Shown: in pieces, positions 25,816-35,132 of the stretch
Layout of the letters: every line of letters begins with the position of its first letter
How positions within the stretch are numbered: the stretch's first letter is position 1
From: Candidatus Hadersleviella danica
Lineage (GTDB): Bacteria; Chloroflexota; Anaerolineae; Promineifilales; Promineifilaceae
Direction: 5' to 3'
DNA: 64,000 nt
Assembly: GCA_016711405.1 (NCBI GenBank)
Contig: JADJSZ010000009.1
Span: 1 to 64,000 of the forward strand
Notes under the pieces: model-generated
Databases searched by the model: none
The model's input: the letters and a program-made list of their open reading frames with translations, nothing else
Told to the model about the DNA's origin: nothing
Program-made: the position numbers and the translations under genes

Positions 25816-27768
25816 ATGAACTCATCAAATATCGCCCGTTGGTTTATCTATGGCCTCATTCTTGTTTCGGTGATGGCCATTTTGTGGAGTTCCAGCAACA
25901 ACGCCACCACGGCCGCGCCCGTTTCCCTGACCCAGTTGGCACAGGACATTGAAGCGGGCAAGGTGAAAGAACTGCTTGTGTCCGAGGCCAGTGACCAAGT
26001 CACGGCCGTTTACCGCGCCGATGATGCCCAAAGCGTGCAGGTGCAAATCAGCGGGGCCAGTTCGCTGGAAGAGATTTTGTTGGCCTATGGCATTTCGCCC
26101 GAGGTGTACCAATCCACAGGCACGACGATTAGCTATGAACGGCCGAGCCAATGGGCTGGCGTTCTCGGCTTACTGACCTTCTTCCTGCCCGTTGTGCTCG
26201 TTTTGGCCATCCTGTTCTTCTTCATGCGCCAAAACCAAGGCGCTAACAACCAAGCCATGTCCTTTGGCAAAAGCCGCGCCCGCTTGTTCAACAGCGACCG
26301 CCCCACGGTCACGTTTGACGATGTGGCAGGCGCGGACGAAGCCAAAGAAGAGCTAGAAGAAATCGTCGCCTTCCTGAAAGAACCCGAGAAATTTATTGGC
26401 TTTGGGGCGCGTATTCCCAAGGGCGTGTTGCTCATTGGCTCGCCCGGCACGGGCAAGACGCTGATGGCCAAAGCGGTGGCGGGGGAAGCGGGCGTGGCCT
26501 TCTTCTCCATTGCTGGCTCCGAATTTGTGGAGATGTTTGTCGGCGTGGGGGCCAGCCGGGTGCGGGATTTGTTCGAGCAGGCCAAACGCAACAGCCCTTG
26601 CATCATCTTCATAGACGAGATTGATGCTGTCGGCCGTCAGCGGGGCACGGGGCTAGGTGGCTCCCACGATGAGCGGGAGCAAACGCTCAACCAGATTTTG
26701 GTGGAGATGGATGGCTTCGACACCGATACCCAAATTATCATCATTGCGGCCACAAATCGGCCCGACATTTTAGACCCCGCCCTGTTGCGCCCCGGCCGTT
26801 TCGACCGCCAAGTGGTCATGGACAAGCCAGATATTCGCGGCCGTGAACAAATCTTCCGCGTGCACATGCGCGGCAAACCTGTGGCCACCCAAGTAGATGT
26901 GCATCTTTTGGCCAAAGCCACCCCCGGCTTTGCGGGAGCCGACATCGAAAACACCGTCAACGAGGCGGCTTTGCTCTCGGCGCGGCGCAACAAGGCCGCC
27001 ATCGGCATGTCAGAATTTCAGGAGGCCATCGAGCGGGTGCAACTTGGCCCCGAGCGGCGGAGCCGGGTGATTAGCGAGGAGGAGAAGGAACTCATCGCCT
27101 ACCACGAAGCGGGGCACGCTGTTGTCTCGCACCTGTTGCCCGAAGCGCAGGCGATGCGCAAAGTGACCATCATTGCCCGTGGCATGGCTGGTGGGGTGAC
27201 GTGGTACTTAGAAGATGACAACAAGCTGTACACGACGCGGCGCATGAAGGCGATTATCGCCACCGCTTTGGGCGGCCGTGTGGCCGAAGAGCTTGTCTTT
27301 GGTGATGTGACCACAGGGGCGCAAAACGATTTGGCGCGTATCACCGAAATTGCCCGCAGTATGGTCATGCAATTTGGCATGGGCGAGGAGTTGGGCTTGC
27401 GGGTCTATGGCAAGCGGCAGGAGATGGTCTTCCTCGGTCGTGAAATCAGCGAGCAACGGGATTACTCCGATGCCATTGCCGAACAAATTGACAAAGAAGT
27501 AGACGATATTATTACCGCCCAATATGAACTGGTGCGGCAACTTTTGAGCGAAAATCGAGATAAGCTCGATTTGGTGGCGCAAACGTTGCTCGAGGTGGAA
27601 ACCTTGGAGGCTGACGCATTTGCCCATCTGTTGGAAACGGGCATTCTAAAAACCACCCCCCCCGCCAAAGGTGGCTCTGGCGACGGCCGTTCCTCCGCCA
27701 AGGGCAAAAAACAAGCCAGCTCCACCCCGCCCAACATGGACATGCCCCCTAGTCCCACACCAGCTTAA
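25816..27768 (+). CDS. ftsH: ATP-dependent zinc metalloprotease FtsH
   Basis: This 650-residue FtsH is complete. TM1 spans about residues 8-26 and TM2 about 113-137, enclosing the small periplasmic-side domain. In the AAA+ module, Walker A is GSPGTGKT (about 206), Walker B is CIIFIDEIDAVG (about 258) and the SRH is around ATNRPDILDPALLRPGRFDR. The zinc motif HEAGH is near 430 and the third ligand region is GDVTTGAQNDL. FtsH hexamers extract and degrade membrane and short-lived cytosolic proteins. The C-terminal tail is Gly/Ser/Pro-rich. The gene is not linked to tilS/hpt as in many genomes but sits in a signalling neighbourhood. Confidence 0.97.
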   Translation: MNSSNIARWFIYGLILVSVMAILWSSSNNATTAAPVSLTQLAQDIEAGKVKELLVSEASDQVTAVYRADDAQSVQVQISGASSLEEILLAYGISPEVYQSTGTTISYERPSQWAGVLGLLTFFLPVVLVLAILFFFMRQNQGANNQAMSFGKSRARLFNSDRPTVTFDDVAGADEAKEELEEIVAFLKEPEKFIGFGARIPKGVLLIGSPGTGKTLMAKAVAGEAGVAFFSIAGSEFVEMFVGVGASRVRDLFEQAKRNSPCIIFIDEIDAVGRQRGTGLGGSHDEREQTLNQILVEMDGFDTDTQIIIIAATNRPDILDPALLRPGRFDRQVVMDKPDIRGREQIFRVHMRGKPVATQVDVHLLAKATPGFAGADIENTVNEAALLSARRNKAAIGMSEFQEAIERVQLGPERRSRVISEEEKELIAYHEAGHAVVSHLLPEAQAMRKVTIIARGMAGGVTWYLEDDNKLYTTRRMKAIIATALGGRVAEELVFGDVTTGAQNDLARITEIARSMVMQFGMGEELGLRVYGKRQEMVFLGREISEQRDYSDAIAEQIDKEVDDIITAQYELVRQLLSENRDKLDLVAQTLLEVETLEADAFAHLLETGILKTTPPAKGGSGDGRSSAKGKKQASSTPPNMDMPPSPTPA

Positions 27769-27848
27769 AGAAGTAAAAGGTGAAAAGTAAAAGGTGAAAG
27801 GTGGGGTGCTTGGCACTTCTCACTTTTCACTTTTCACTTTTCACTTCC
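27769..27848. repeat. AAAAGGTG / CACTTTT inverted word array
   Basis: AAGTAAAAGGTGAAAAGTAA (27772 onward) is mirrored by CACTTTTCACTTTTCACTTT (27823-27844). It could act as a hairpin after ftsH. It also creates an open but non-conserved N-terminal extension of the next gene. Confidence 0.8.
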
Positions 27849-27859
27849 CCCCCCTCCCC

Positions 27860-29821
27860 ATGGAAGAGACCCTTCGCAACATCCTCGCCCTTACCAACGA
27901 TGTCCTCCAATCGGCCATTATTATTTTTGGCGCGTCGGTGGTGCTCTACAACTTGGGCGATAGCTTCCGCAACCGGGTGACCCGTGCCTTTGTGGCACTG
28001 GTCACTTTTGTGGTGATGGTTTACACGACGGAGTTGCTTGTCACCAACAGCCTGACCAGCCGTTCGGCCGAGAGTTGGTTGCGCGTGGAGTGGATTGGCA
28101 TTGCCCAAGTCCCCTCGGCCATGTTCCATCTGGCCGATGCCTTGCTGGTGACGACAGGCGATGTCTCCCGCCGCCGCCGCTTGCTTATTCGCTTTATCTA
28201 TGTCATGGGGGCGTTGTTCGTCGCCTTGGTCGCCTTCACCAATTTGGTGGTGGGCGATGTTATCAATGTGCCCCGCGCCCCCCATCTGCAAGCGGGCATT
28301 TTGTTTCCCGTTTTCACCTTGTACTTTTGGATGGTCACGGCCGTTAGCATCCACAACGTCTGGCGGGCGCGGCAACGCTGTCTCATCCATGTCACCCGCC
28401 AACGGATGAGCATTATTTTGGGGGCACTGGTGGCCGCGCCCGTGGGGGTCTTCCCCTATCTGCTCATCAGCCGCAACACCGAGCTGGCCTTGCCGCTTTG
28501 GTTTTGGCTGTTGCTGGTCGTCGGCAACCTGCTTGTCGGCATCATGTTTGGGATGCTGACCTTGCAATTGGCCTATTTTGGGGCCAGTTCGCCCGAGCGG
28601 GTGGTGCGGGTGCGGCTCTACAAATACTTGGCGCGGGTTCCGCTGGCGGCCACGCTGGTGCTCACCACCTATCTACTGGTCGGCCGCACCGATGGCTTTT
28701 GGGGATTGCCCAAAAGCACGGCCACCGCGTTGGCCGTGGTGGCCACTGTCATTGTGGCCGAGTGGGCGGTGCATACCTATAAACGGCCGCTCCAAACCCT
28801 CCTCCAACTCGACCAAAACCCCGAGGTGAGCCGCATTTTGCGCCTGAGCGAGCGCATTGTGACCACCCAAGAGTTGCGCGACTTTTTGGAGAGCGTGTTG
28901 GCCGCCGCCTGTGATGCCCTGCGCACCCCGGCCGCGTTTATCGTCTCGTTTGTGGGGGAAACGCCCCAAATCGAGATGGTGGTGGGGCCGTTGGCGGATG
29001 CGGAGGAGTTGGTGCAGGAGCAGAGTTTGCGCCAATTGGCGGCCGTGCCTCCCCCCCTCCTTTACAGCAATGGCAATGGCAACGGGCACAGCCCCAGCGA
29101 TGCGCCCCCCAGTGAAACGCAGGATTGGCACACCCACGAGGGGCTGATTGTGTGGCAAGGCTTTTGGCTCCAACCGCTGTACGACAGCAAACAGCAGGTG
29201 TTGTTGGGCTTGCTGGGGATGCGCGGCCGTGCCCCTCTGCCCGATTTTTCGGCCAGCGAACAGGCGATGCTGAAACGGCTGGCCGAGCAAGCGGCGCAGG
29301 CGTTGGAGGATAGGGTGCTTCAGCAAGAGGTGTTCGCGGCCGTGGATAACCTGCTCCCCCAACTAAACGCGTTGCAGATGCGGCGCAGTGCGGCGGCGTT
29401 TGGGGGGACACCTGCGTTAACGGCCGTGGAAGAAGAGTCGAGCGATGACGAATTTAGCACATGGGTGAAAGATGCCCTGAGCCATTATTGGGGCGGCCCC
29501 AAGCTGACCGAAAGCCCGCTGATGCAACTGGCCATTGTGCAAGAGGCGTTGGCACGGCACGAGGGCAACCCCGCCCAAGCGTTGCGCGATATTTTGCTCC
29601 GCGCCATTGAGCGGTTGCGCCCCGAGGGGGAGCGGAGCATGACCCGCACGGAGTGGCTCCTCTACAACATTTTGGAGATGCAGTTTGTGCAGGGTCGGCG
29701 CGTGCGTGATGTGGCGCACCGGTTGGCCATGAGCGAATCGGATTTATACCGCAAACAACGCATCGCCATTGAGAATGTGGCGCAGGCGATTTCGGAGATG
29801 GAGCGGGAGCGGGCGGCGTGA
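27860..29821 (+). CDS. Eight-TM membrane sensor with GAF-like region and C-terminal HTH
   Basis: About 653 residues from ATG 27860; earlier codons are repeat-derived. Residues 1 to about 300 hold about eight hydrophobic helices (SAIIIFGASVVLYNLG, AFVALVTFVVMVYTTELLV, LWFWLLLVVGNLLVGIMFG and others). A cytosolic GAF-like region follows (about 320-480: SERIVTTQELRDFLESVLAA, CDALRTPAAFIVSFVGETP, LLGLLGMRGRAPLPDFSASE). The last 90 residues are helical, with YNILEMQFVQGRRVRDVAHR and LAMSESDLYRKQRIAIENV, which reads like a sigma-4/HTH DNA-binding unit. There is no kinase or phosphotransfer domain. A membrane-tethered one-component regulator is the simplest reading. It directly follows ftsH. Confidence 0.7.
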   Translation: MEETLRNILALTNDVLQSAIIIFGASVVLYNLGDSFRNRVTRAFVALVTFVVMVYTTELLVTNSLTSRSAESWLRVEWIGIAQVPSAMFHLADALLVTTGDVSRRRRLLIRFIYVMGALFVALVAFTNLVVGDVINVPRAPHLQAGILFPVFTLYFWMVTAVSIHNVWRARQRCLIHVTRQRMSIILGALVAAPVGVFPYLLISRNTELALPLWFWLLLVVGNLLVGIMFGMLTLQLAYFGASSPERVVRVRLYKYLARVPLAATLVLTTYLLVGRTDGFWGLPKSTATALAVVATVIVAEWAVHTYKRPLQTLLQLDQNPEVSRILRLSERIVTTQELRDFLESVLAAACDALRTPAAFIVSFVGETPQIEMVVGPLADAEELVQEQSLRQLAAVPPPLLYSNGNGNGHSPSDAPPSETQDWHTHEGLIVWQGFWLQPLYDSKQQVLLGLLGMRGRAPLPDFSASEQAMLKRLAEQAAQALEDRVLQQEVFAAVDNLLPQLNALQMRRSAAAFGGTPALTAVEEESSDDEFSTWVKDALSHYWGGPKLTESPLMQLAIVQEALARHEGNPAQALRDILLRAIERLRPEGERSMTRTEWLLYNILEMQFVQGRRVRDVAHRLAMSESDLYRKQRIAIENVAQAISEMERERAA

Positions 29822-29879
29822 GGGGGGAGAGGGTGCAGGGGATAGTGGTGTATTGAACTATGCCAAATCATTCGCTACT

Positions 29880-32563
29880 ATGCCAATACATGAACTGGCT
29901 CCCTCAGGGATAATGCCCGCAGAGTATTCAACGCACCCCACAGGAGGAACAGTTGCCGATGACCCCGAAGAAATCCAACGCCAAATTGAGCTATTGCAAC
30001 AGCAGTTGCAAGCCTTGCAAGGAGCACACCTTGCAACTTGGTGGTGATATGGTCGGCCGTGACAAAATCGGCCGTGACCAGTACAACATCCAAGGCAACA
30101 TGTACTATGGCGAGCCGACGGATGACCCCACCGAAGCGTTGCGCATTTATCGCGAGGTGGTGCTGAACGAGAGCAACCGCCTTGGCCTTGATGGGCTGGA
30201 TGTGAGTGCGGCCGACCCCACCAACAGTGCGCGGCCGTTGCGTCTGGCGGCCGTCTACGTCACTCTCAGCACCACCAGCCAACAAACCATTGCCCACGGA
30301 GCAAGGCGACGACAGCGAAGAGAGCCTCCCCATCACCGCTTTGGGGGCGTGTGGGAAAGAGCGACCAAACTTGTACTGACAGGCGACCCCGGCGGGGGCA
30401 AATCCACCTTTGTCAACCACCTTGCCCACGCCCTGTGCGGCCACCAACTCGGGCGGGCAGGGGATTGGCACGCCCAACTCACCCCCGAATACAACAGCCT
30501 GCGCCCCGCCCAACTGACTTTGCTCCCGCTCAAACTCATCTTGCGCGATTTTGCGGCCATGTTGCCCACCATCCCCGCCGAAGTGGCCGAGTATAAGCGG
30601 CGCACCACCCCCCTCAATGCCCTGACCCAATTTGTGGCCGCCCAATTGCAACGCCAAAACCTCGGCTTTGTGGAAAAGCCCTTATTGGCCGAACTCCAAG
30701 CGGGGCGGGTTTGGCTCTTGCTGGATGGCCTCGACGAAGTGACCAACCCCAGCCAACGGCAACTGGTGCGCGATGCTGTTTTAGCCTTTGCCCAACGCTA
30801 CCCCGCCTGCCACTACACCGTTACCTGCCGCATTTTGGCCTATGAGGACAAGAGCTACCAACTGGGGGGCTTTGCCAAATACGAACTGGCCGAATTTGAC
30901 GACGAGCAACGGCAACGCTTTGTGCAGGGCTGGTACGCGGAACTTGTAGCCCGCGAGCGGCTGGAGCGGGGCAAGGCGGAGATTTTGGCCAGCCGCCTTG
31001 CGCCAAAGCATTGCCCAACGAGCCGATTTGCGCCGCTTAGCGGGCAACCCCCTCCTGCTGACCATTATGGCTTTGGTGAACACGCACAAAACAGCCTTGC
31101 CTGAGGGACGCGCCCAACTATATGAAGAGGTGGTGGAGATGTTGCTCTGGCGTTGGGAGGCTGTCAAGTTGGAGCAGAATGAGGGCGTGACCCTGCGCCA
31201 ACTGCTCCAGCAAGTGGGGCGCACCGACAAGGAGTTGCAACAAGCGTTGGCGCAAGTCGCTTTGCTGGTTCACCAGCAGATTGGGGCGGGGGATGATGGG
31301 GAGAAGGTAGCCGATGTGAGCAGGCAACAGTTGTACGATGCCCTCGCCCCCCTTTCCCGCGACCATGGCTGGGCGCAACAGGTGGTGGAGGTGATGCAGG
31401 CGCGGGCGGGCTTGCTGGTGGAGCGGTTGCCCCATCTGTTTACCTTTCCCCACCGCACCTTTCAGGAGTATTTGGCGGGGGTGGCTTTGGCCAACAGCCA
31501 CAACGCCGAAGGGCAACCCGATTTTCCCCAACGCGCCTTGCCCCTTGGCCGACCAAGCCCAATGGCGCACGGTGATTTTACTGGCCGTGGGTTACCTCAT
31601 CTATGTCAAGCCCGAACCGTTCCGGGTGTTGGCTTTGCTGGCGGAACTGTGCCCCGAGAAACCTCGTGTTAGACTTGCTGGGTGGCGGCAAGTATGGCTG
31701 GCGGGAGAAGCGGTGCTAGAGATAAAGGCCCAACGAATGCAGGACACAGAGCAGGGGCGCACCCTGCTGGTGCGCATCCGCCAACGACTGGCGCAATTGT
31801 TGGCATGGGGGTATTTGCCTTCACGGGAACGGATGGAAGCGGGCGTGGTGCTGGGGCAGTTGGGCGACCCACGGCTGGGGGTGGGGGTGCGGGATGGCTT
31901 GCCCGATTTGGCGTGGGGCGGGGTGGTGCTTGCGGGGAAATACACGATTGGTGGGGATGATAAGGCCGAAAGTTTAAGGAATGCCCAGTTCCAATGCTTT
32001 GTGGAGGCGGCCGATTTTGGGAATGCTGAATGGTGGGCGGGAATGGGCACCGTGGGGCGCGAAATTGAGCCAAATCCCAGTTGGCCTTATGCCAATCACC
32101 CACGGGTTGAGGTGACGTGGTATCAGGCGGTGGCTTTTTGCCGCTGGTTGAGCGATAAGTTGGGGGATGAGGTGCGCTTGCCCCATGAATATGAATGGGA
32201 AGTCGCGGCGCGGTATAACGACGGCCGCATTTACCCGTGGGGCGACGAATTTGACCAAGACAAAGCGAATACGGATGAAGGCGGGTTGCGCCAAACCACG
32301 GCCGTGGGTCTCTATCCAACTGGCCGTCAACCCACCTTAGACCTTTACGACATGAGCGGCAATGTGTGGGAATGGTGCCAAAACAAAACCTCTGACCCCA
32401 CCCAAACGAAGGTGGATGAGATGGCGACTCCCGTGGTTTGCGCGGCGGGTCGTGGGTCAGCAACGACGACTACGCGCGTGCGGCGTATCGCTTCAACTTC
32501 CATCCTGACCTCCGTCTCAGCCTTGTCGGGTTTCGGCTGGTGCGTGTGCCTCGTCCCCCATCT
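29880..32563 (+). CDS. NACHT NTPase with C-terminal FGE-sulfatase (C-type lectin fold) domain, frameshifted
   Basis: The gene is read in several frames. N-terminal part: ADDPEEIQRQIELLQQQLQ coiled coil, then GGDMVGRDKIGRDQYNI, a Gly-Asp-Lys repeat common at the front of bacterial NLR-like proteins. NACHT: Walker A TGDPGGGKSTFVNHLA (near 30385), Walker B VWLLLDGLDEVT (near 30715), arginine-finger region and a winged part with AGNPLLLTIMALVNTH (near 31060) and FPHRTFQEYLAG (near 31455). The FGE/SUMF1 domain starts near 31900: LPHEYEWEVAAR, YDMSGNVWEW, RGGSW, GFRLVR. The active-site Cys expected in the R-C-x-x-R motif is absent (ARAAYR), so it is a binding fold. Frame changes fall near 30000, 31000, 31540 and 32420. 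Likely a STAND sensor in defence or cell-death control. Confidence 0.8.
32441..32535 (+). other. Candidate DGR variable region (VR) at the end of the FGE domain
   Basis: After RGGSW the codons are GTC AGC AAC GAC GAC TAC, then fixed GCG CGT GCG GCG TAT CGC, then TTC AAC TTC CAT CCT GAC CTC CGT CTC AGC CTT GTC, then GGG TTT CGG. Almost all non-conserved positions are NNC (or NNT), as expected when adenines of AAC/AAT template codons are mutagenised. The place is right: DGR targets commonly vary the last 30 or so residues of an FGE-type C-lectin fold. No template repeat or reverse transcriptase was seen in this window. Confidence 0.5.
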
Positions 32564-32574
32564 CTTCTTGACCA

Positions 32575-32779
<205 letters not shown>

Positions 32780-32864
32780 TGGTTGGAAACGCAGGGCGAG
32801 GAGGCGGCGAGACAGCGTTTGGTGTTCTTCGTTGCCATCATGCGCCGCCTTCTCGCCCCTACGA
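32780..32864. repeat. ~86 bp repeat R1, copy 1
   Basis: Starts GGTTGGAAACGCAGGGCGAG, contains TTCTTCGTTGCCATCATGCG and ends TTCTCGCCCCTACGAC. The ends GGCGAGGAGGCGGCGAG and CGCCGCCTTCTCGCC are imperfectly inverted. Confidence 0.8.
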
Positions 32865-32921
32865 CGTGTCCGCTGTGGACGGTCTCCCGACCGCTCCACC
32901 CATCCCCCACCCCCAACACCC

Positions 32922-32998
32922 CCGTAGGGGCGAGAAGGCGCGGCAACAGGCGGGGCCAACGTGCGGGGTTCCTTCCGCGCCTCCTCGCCCTGTGTTGG
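32922..32998. repeat. ~80 bp repeat R1, copy 2 (inverted, diverged)
   Basis: CGTAGGGGCGAGAAGGCGCG ... GCGCCTCCTCGCCCTGTGTT is the reverse complement of the R1 ends with a different middle. It is preceded by GTCTCCCGACCGCTCCACCC, itself repeated in diverged form after copy 3. Confidence 0.7.
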
Positions 32999-33008
32999 CC
33001 GCATGTGT

Positions 33009-33096
33009 AGGTGGTTGGAAACGCAGGGCGAGGAGGCGGCGAGACGGCGTTTTGTGTTCTTCGTTGCCATCATGCGCCGCCTTCTCGCCCCTACGA
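33009..33096. repeat. ~88 bp repeat R1, copy 3
   Basis: Nearly identical to copy 1 (GTTGGAAACGCAGGGCGAGG to CTTCTCGCCCCTACGA). It differs in a few positions of the centre. Confidence 0.8.
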
Positions 33097-33154
33097 TATA
33101 TTGTCTCCCGACCACTCTACTAATCCCCCCTAATACGCCGCCAATACATGACGC

Positions 33155-33193
33155 AAAGACCCCACGGGTTTGGAAAACCCGTGGGGTCTTTTT
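33155..33193 (+). terminator. Strong Rho-independent terminator in the repeat field
   Basis: AAAGACCCCACGGGTTT (33155-33171) pairs perfectly with AAACCCGTGGGGTCTTT (33175-33191) and T residues follow. It probably ends the NACHT-FGE transcript. Confidence 0.85.
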
Positions 33194-33307
33194 GGTTAAC
33201 AACACGGCCGTGGGCATACCCAAAAGAGTTCCAAAAAGATAGGTTGGCCAGCCATCTTCGTGACTCAAACGGACAAGGCCTACCAGAGGTCAGCACCGTA
33301 TAAAAAA

Positions 33308-33412
33308 GGTGCGCACCATTTGCCTAAAAGGTGCGCACCTTTTGAGCAAATGGTGCGCACCTTTTGGCAAACAAGTGCGCACCTTTTTTACAAACAAGTC
33401 CGCACCTTTTTG
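33308..33412. repeat. Five-copy 22 bp array with palindromic core GGTGCGCACC
   Basis: Core positions are 33308, 33330, 33352, 33374 (AGTGCGCACC) and 33397 (AGTCCGCACC), giving spacings of 22, 22, 22 and 23 bp. Each core is flanked by A-runs on the left and CTTTT on the right. Spacing of two helical turns places every core on the same DNA face, as in operator or iteron arrays. Confidence 0.85.
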
Positions 33413-33508
33413 CAACAACGCCGCAGGTGTTTTTAGAAGGGAGCCTTGGGCATTCAAAAACCATGCGCCTGCACTCCCCAACACCCCCTTTGTTGGCCGC
33501 GTGTGGGG

Positions 33509-33595
33509 GTGGTTGGAAACGCAGGGCGAGGAGGCGGCGAGAGGGGGTTTTGTGGTTTTCGTTGGGGTCATGCGCCGCCTTCTCGCCCCTACGAC
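33509..33595. repeat. ~87 bp repeat R1, copy 4
   Basis: Same ends as copies 1 and 3 (GGTTGGAAACGCAGGGCGAG to TCTCGCCCCTACGAC) with a diverged middle. Between copies 3 and 4 lie the terminator and the 22 bp array. I see no gene in 32564-33734. Confidence 0.8.
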
Positions 33596-33734
33596 ATCGT
33601 GCAAGAGGAGCATTGATTGCTTTTCATGTTTTTTTAAGGTGGGCTACACTTTGAACGTCGTGGCGCAATAGATTGCGCCACGACGTTTTGGGAAAGATAC
33701 CTTATTGACGAGTTAATCCTAAGGAGATAATTGG

Positions 33735-35084
33735 ATGCAACGCAAACTTGTTTGGCTGATGATGGTGCTGGTATTGGGGTTGGTGGCGGCCGTATCCGCC
33801 CCAGCGGGGGGAGAAGCGGCCGTGCCCGCTGGCCTGAGCGCGGCCGATTGGGCGCAGATAAAAAGCCAGTTACCCCCCCCAGCGTTGGTCACAGAGCTAG
33901 AGTTAGCCAAACTCACGGCCAGCGACCCCGCCGCCGATGAATGGTTCAGCTACTCGGTCTCTGTCAGCGGGGATACGGCCGTGGTCGGGGCGTATGGCAA
34001 GGATGATGACCACGGCGCGGCCTACATCTTTGTCTATAGCGGGGAGAGTTGGAGCCAGCAAGCCAAGCTGACCGCCAGCGACAGGATGCCCACTGATTGG
34101 TTCGGCTATGCGGTGGCCATCAGCGGGGACACGGCCGTGATTGGGGCGATAGGCGATGACGATGACGGGACTGAAAGTGGGGCCGCCTATGTCTTTGGGC
34201 GCAGTGGGGGCAGTTGGACAGAGCTGGCCAAACTAACCGCCAGCGACCCAGCCCCCAATGACCGATTCGGCCATGCTGTGGCTGTTAATGGCCATACAGC
34301 CATCATCGGTGTCCCCAAGGATGCCGATAATGGTGCGGAAAGCGGTTCTGCTTACATTTTTGTGGGGGATGGCGCCAATTGGACGGAGCAAGCCAAATTA
34401 ACCGCCAATGATGCCGCCGAAGGTGACTTGTTTGGCCTCGCGGTTTCCATCAGTGGGGAGACGGCCGTGGTGGGGGCCTATGGCGATGATGATGATGGCG
34501 TGGATAGCGGCTCCGCCTATGTCTTTGTGCGCAGTGGCACAAATTGGTCTCAGCAGGCCAAACTGACGGCCAGTGATGCCATTGTGCAACAGACGTTTGG
34601 CACGTCGGTGGCGGTCAGTGGGGATACGGCCGTCATCGGCGCACCTTTGGATGATGCTGGTGGCATTTTTAGTGGTGCCGCCTATGTCTTTGTGCGCAGT
34701 GGGACAAGTTGGAGCGAGCAGGCCAAACTGACCGCCAGCGGTGCCAGCCCCTCGGCTTGGTTCGGCCGTGCGGTCGCCATCAGTGGCGACAAAATTATTG
34801 TCGGTGCGATTCTGGAGGATACTGATAGTCCCCACTCCAGTGGGGCCGCCTATCTCTTTGGGCGCAGTGGGGCAACGTGGAGCCAACAGGCCAAACTGAC
34901 CGCCAGCGATGCCGCCGCTTTGGACCAGTTGGGCACGGCCGTTGCCATCAGTGGCAACACCGCCATCGCTGGCGCACCATATGCTGGTGAGGGGGGCAGT
35001 GCGAGCGGCTCTGTGTACGTTTTTGCCTCTCCAAATCCGCCTATCTCCAGTTACACGGTTTATTTGCCGCTGGTGGTGCGCTAG
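33735..35084 (+). CDS. Secreted FG-GAP-like repeat (integrin-type beta-propeller) protein
   Basis: This 449-residue protein has a signal peptide (LVWLMMVLVLGLVAAVSAPA). A short VPAGLSAADWAQIKSQLPP segment follows, shared with the protein at 41621. Then come about seven repeats of 55 residues patterned as 'AKLTASD-x-x-x-x-D-x-FG-x-A-V-A-x-SG-x-T-A-V-I-G-A-x-x-D-D', followed by 'GAAYVFVRSGTSWSEQ'. These build a beta-propeller of the FG-GAP/integrin-alpha type. It ends SYTVYLPLVVR, a hydrophobic tail with a terminal Arg also seen in other secreted proteins here. Presumably cell-surface or extracellular; ligand unknown. Confidence 0.88.
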   Translation: MQRKLVWLMMVLVLGLVAAVSAPAGGEAAVPAGLSAADWAQIKSQLPPPALVTELELAKLTASDPAADEWFSYSVSVSGDTAVVGAYGKDDDHGAAYIFVYSGESWSQQAKLTASDRMPTDWFGYAVAISGDTAVIGAIGDDDDGTESGAAYVFGRSGGSWTELAKLTASDPAPNDRFGHAVAVNGHTAIIGVPKDADNGAESGSAYIFVGDGANWTEQAKLTANDAAEGDLFGLAVSISGETAVVGAYGDDDDGVDSGSAYVFVRSGTNWSQQAKLTASDAIVQQTFGTSVAVSGDTAVIGAPLDDAGGIFSGAAYVFVRSGTSWSEQAKLTASGASPSAWFGRAVAISGDKIIVGAILEDTDSPHSSGAAYLFGRSGATWSQQAKLTASDAAALDQLGTAVAISGNTAIAGAPYAGEGGSASGSVYVFASPNPPISSYTVYLPLVVR

Positions 35085-35092
35085 TTTTGATT

Positions 35093-35125
35093 AGGTGACA
35101 GTCACTTTTAAAGTGACTGTCACCT
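35093..35125. terminator. Perfect hairpin between convergent genes
   Basis: AGGTGACAGTCACTTT (35093-35108) is the exact reverse complement of 35110-35125. It separates the FG-GAP gene from the convergent regulator gene and has T residues on both strands near the loop. Confidence 0.8.
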
Positions 35126-35132
35126 TACTAGC

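Noticed and set aside
27794..27859. Extended start for the membrane sensor
   Set aside because: The extra 22 codons translate the CACTTTT word array; the ATG at 27860 begins the conserved part.
33308..33412. The 22 bp array as a CRISPR
   Set aside because: Repeats are contiguous with no unique spacers, the unit is too short and no cas genes are present.
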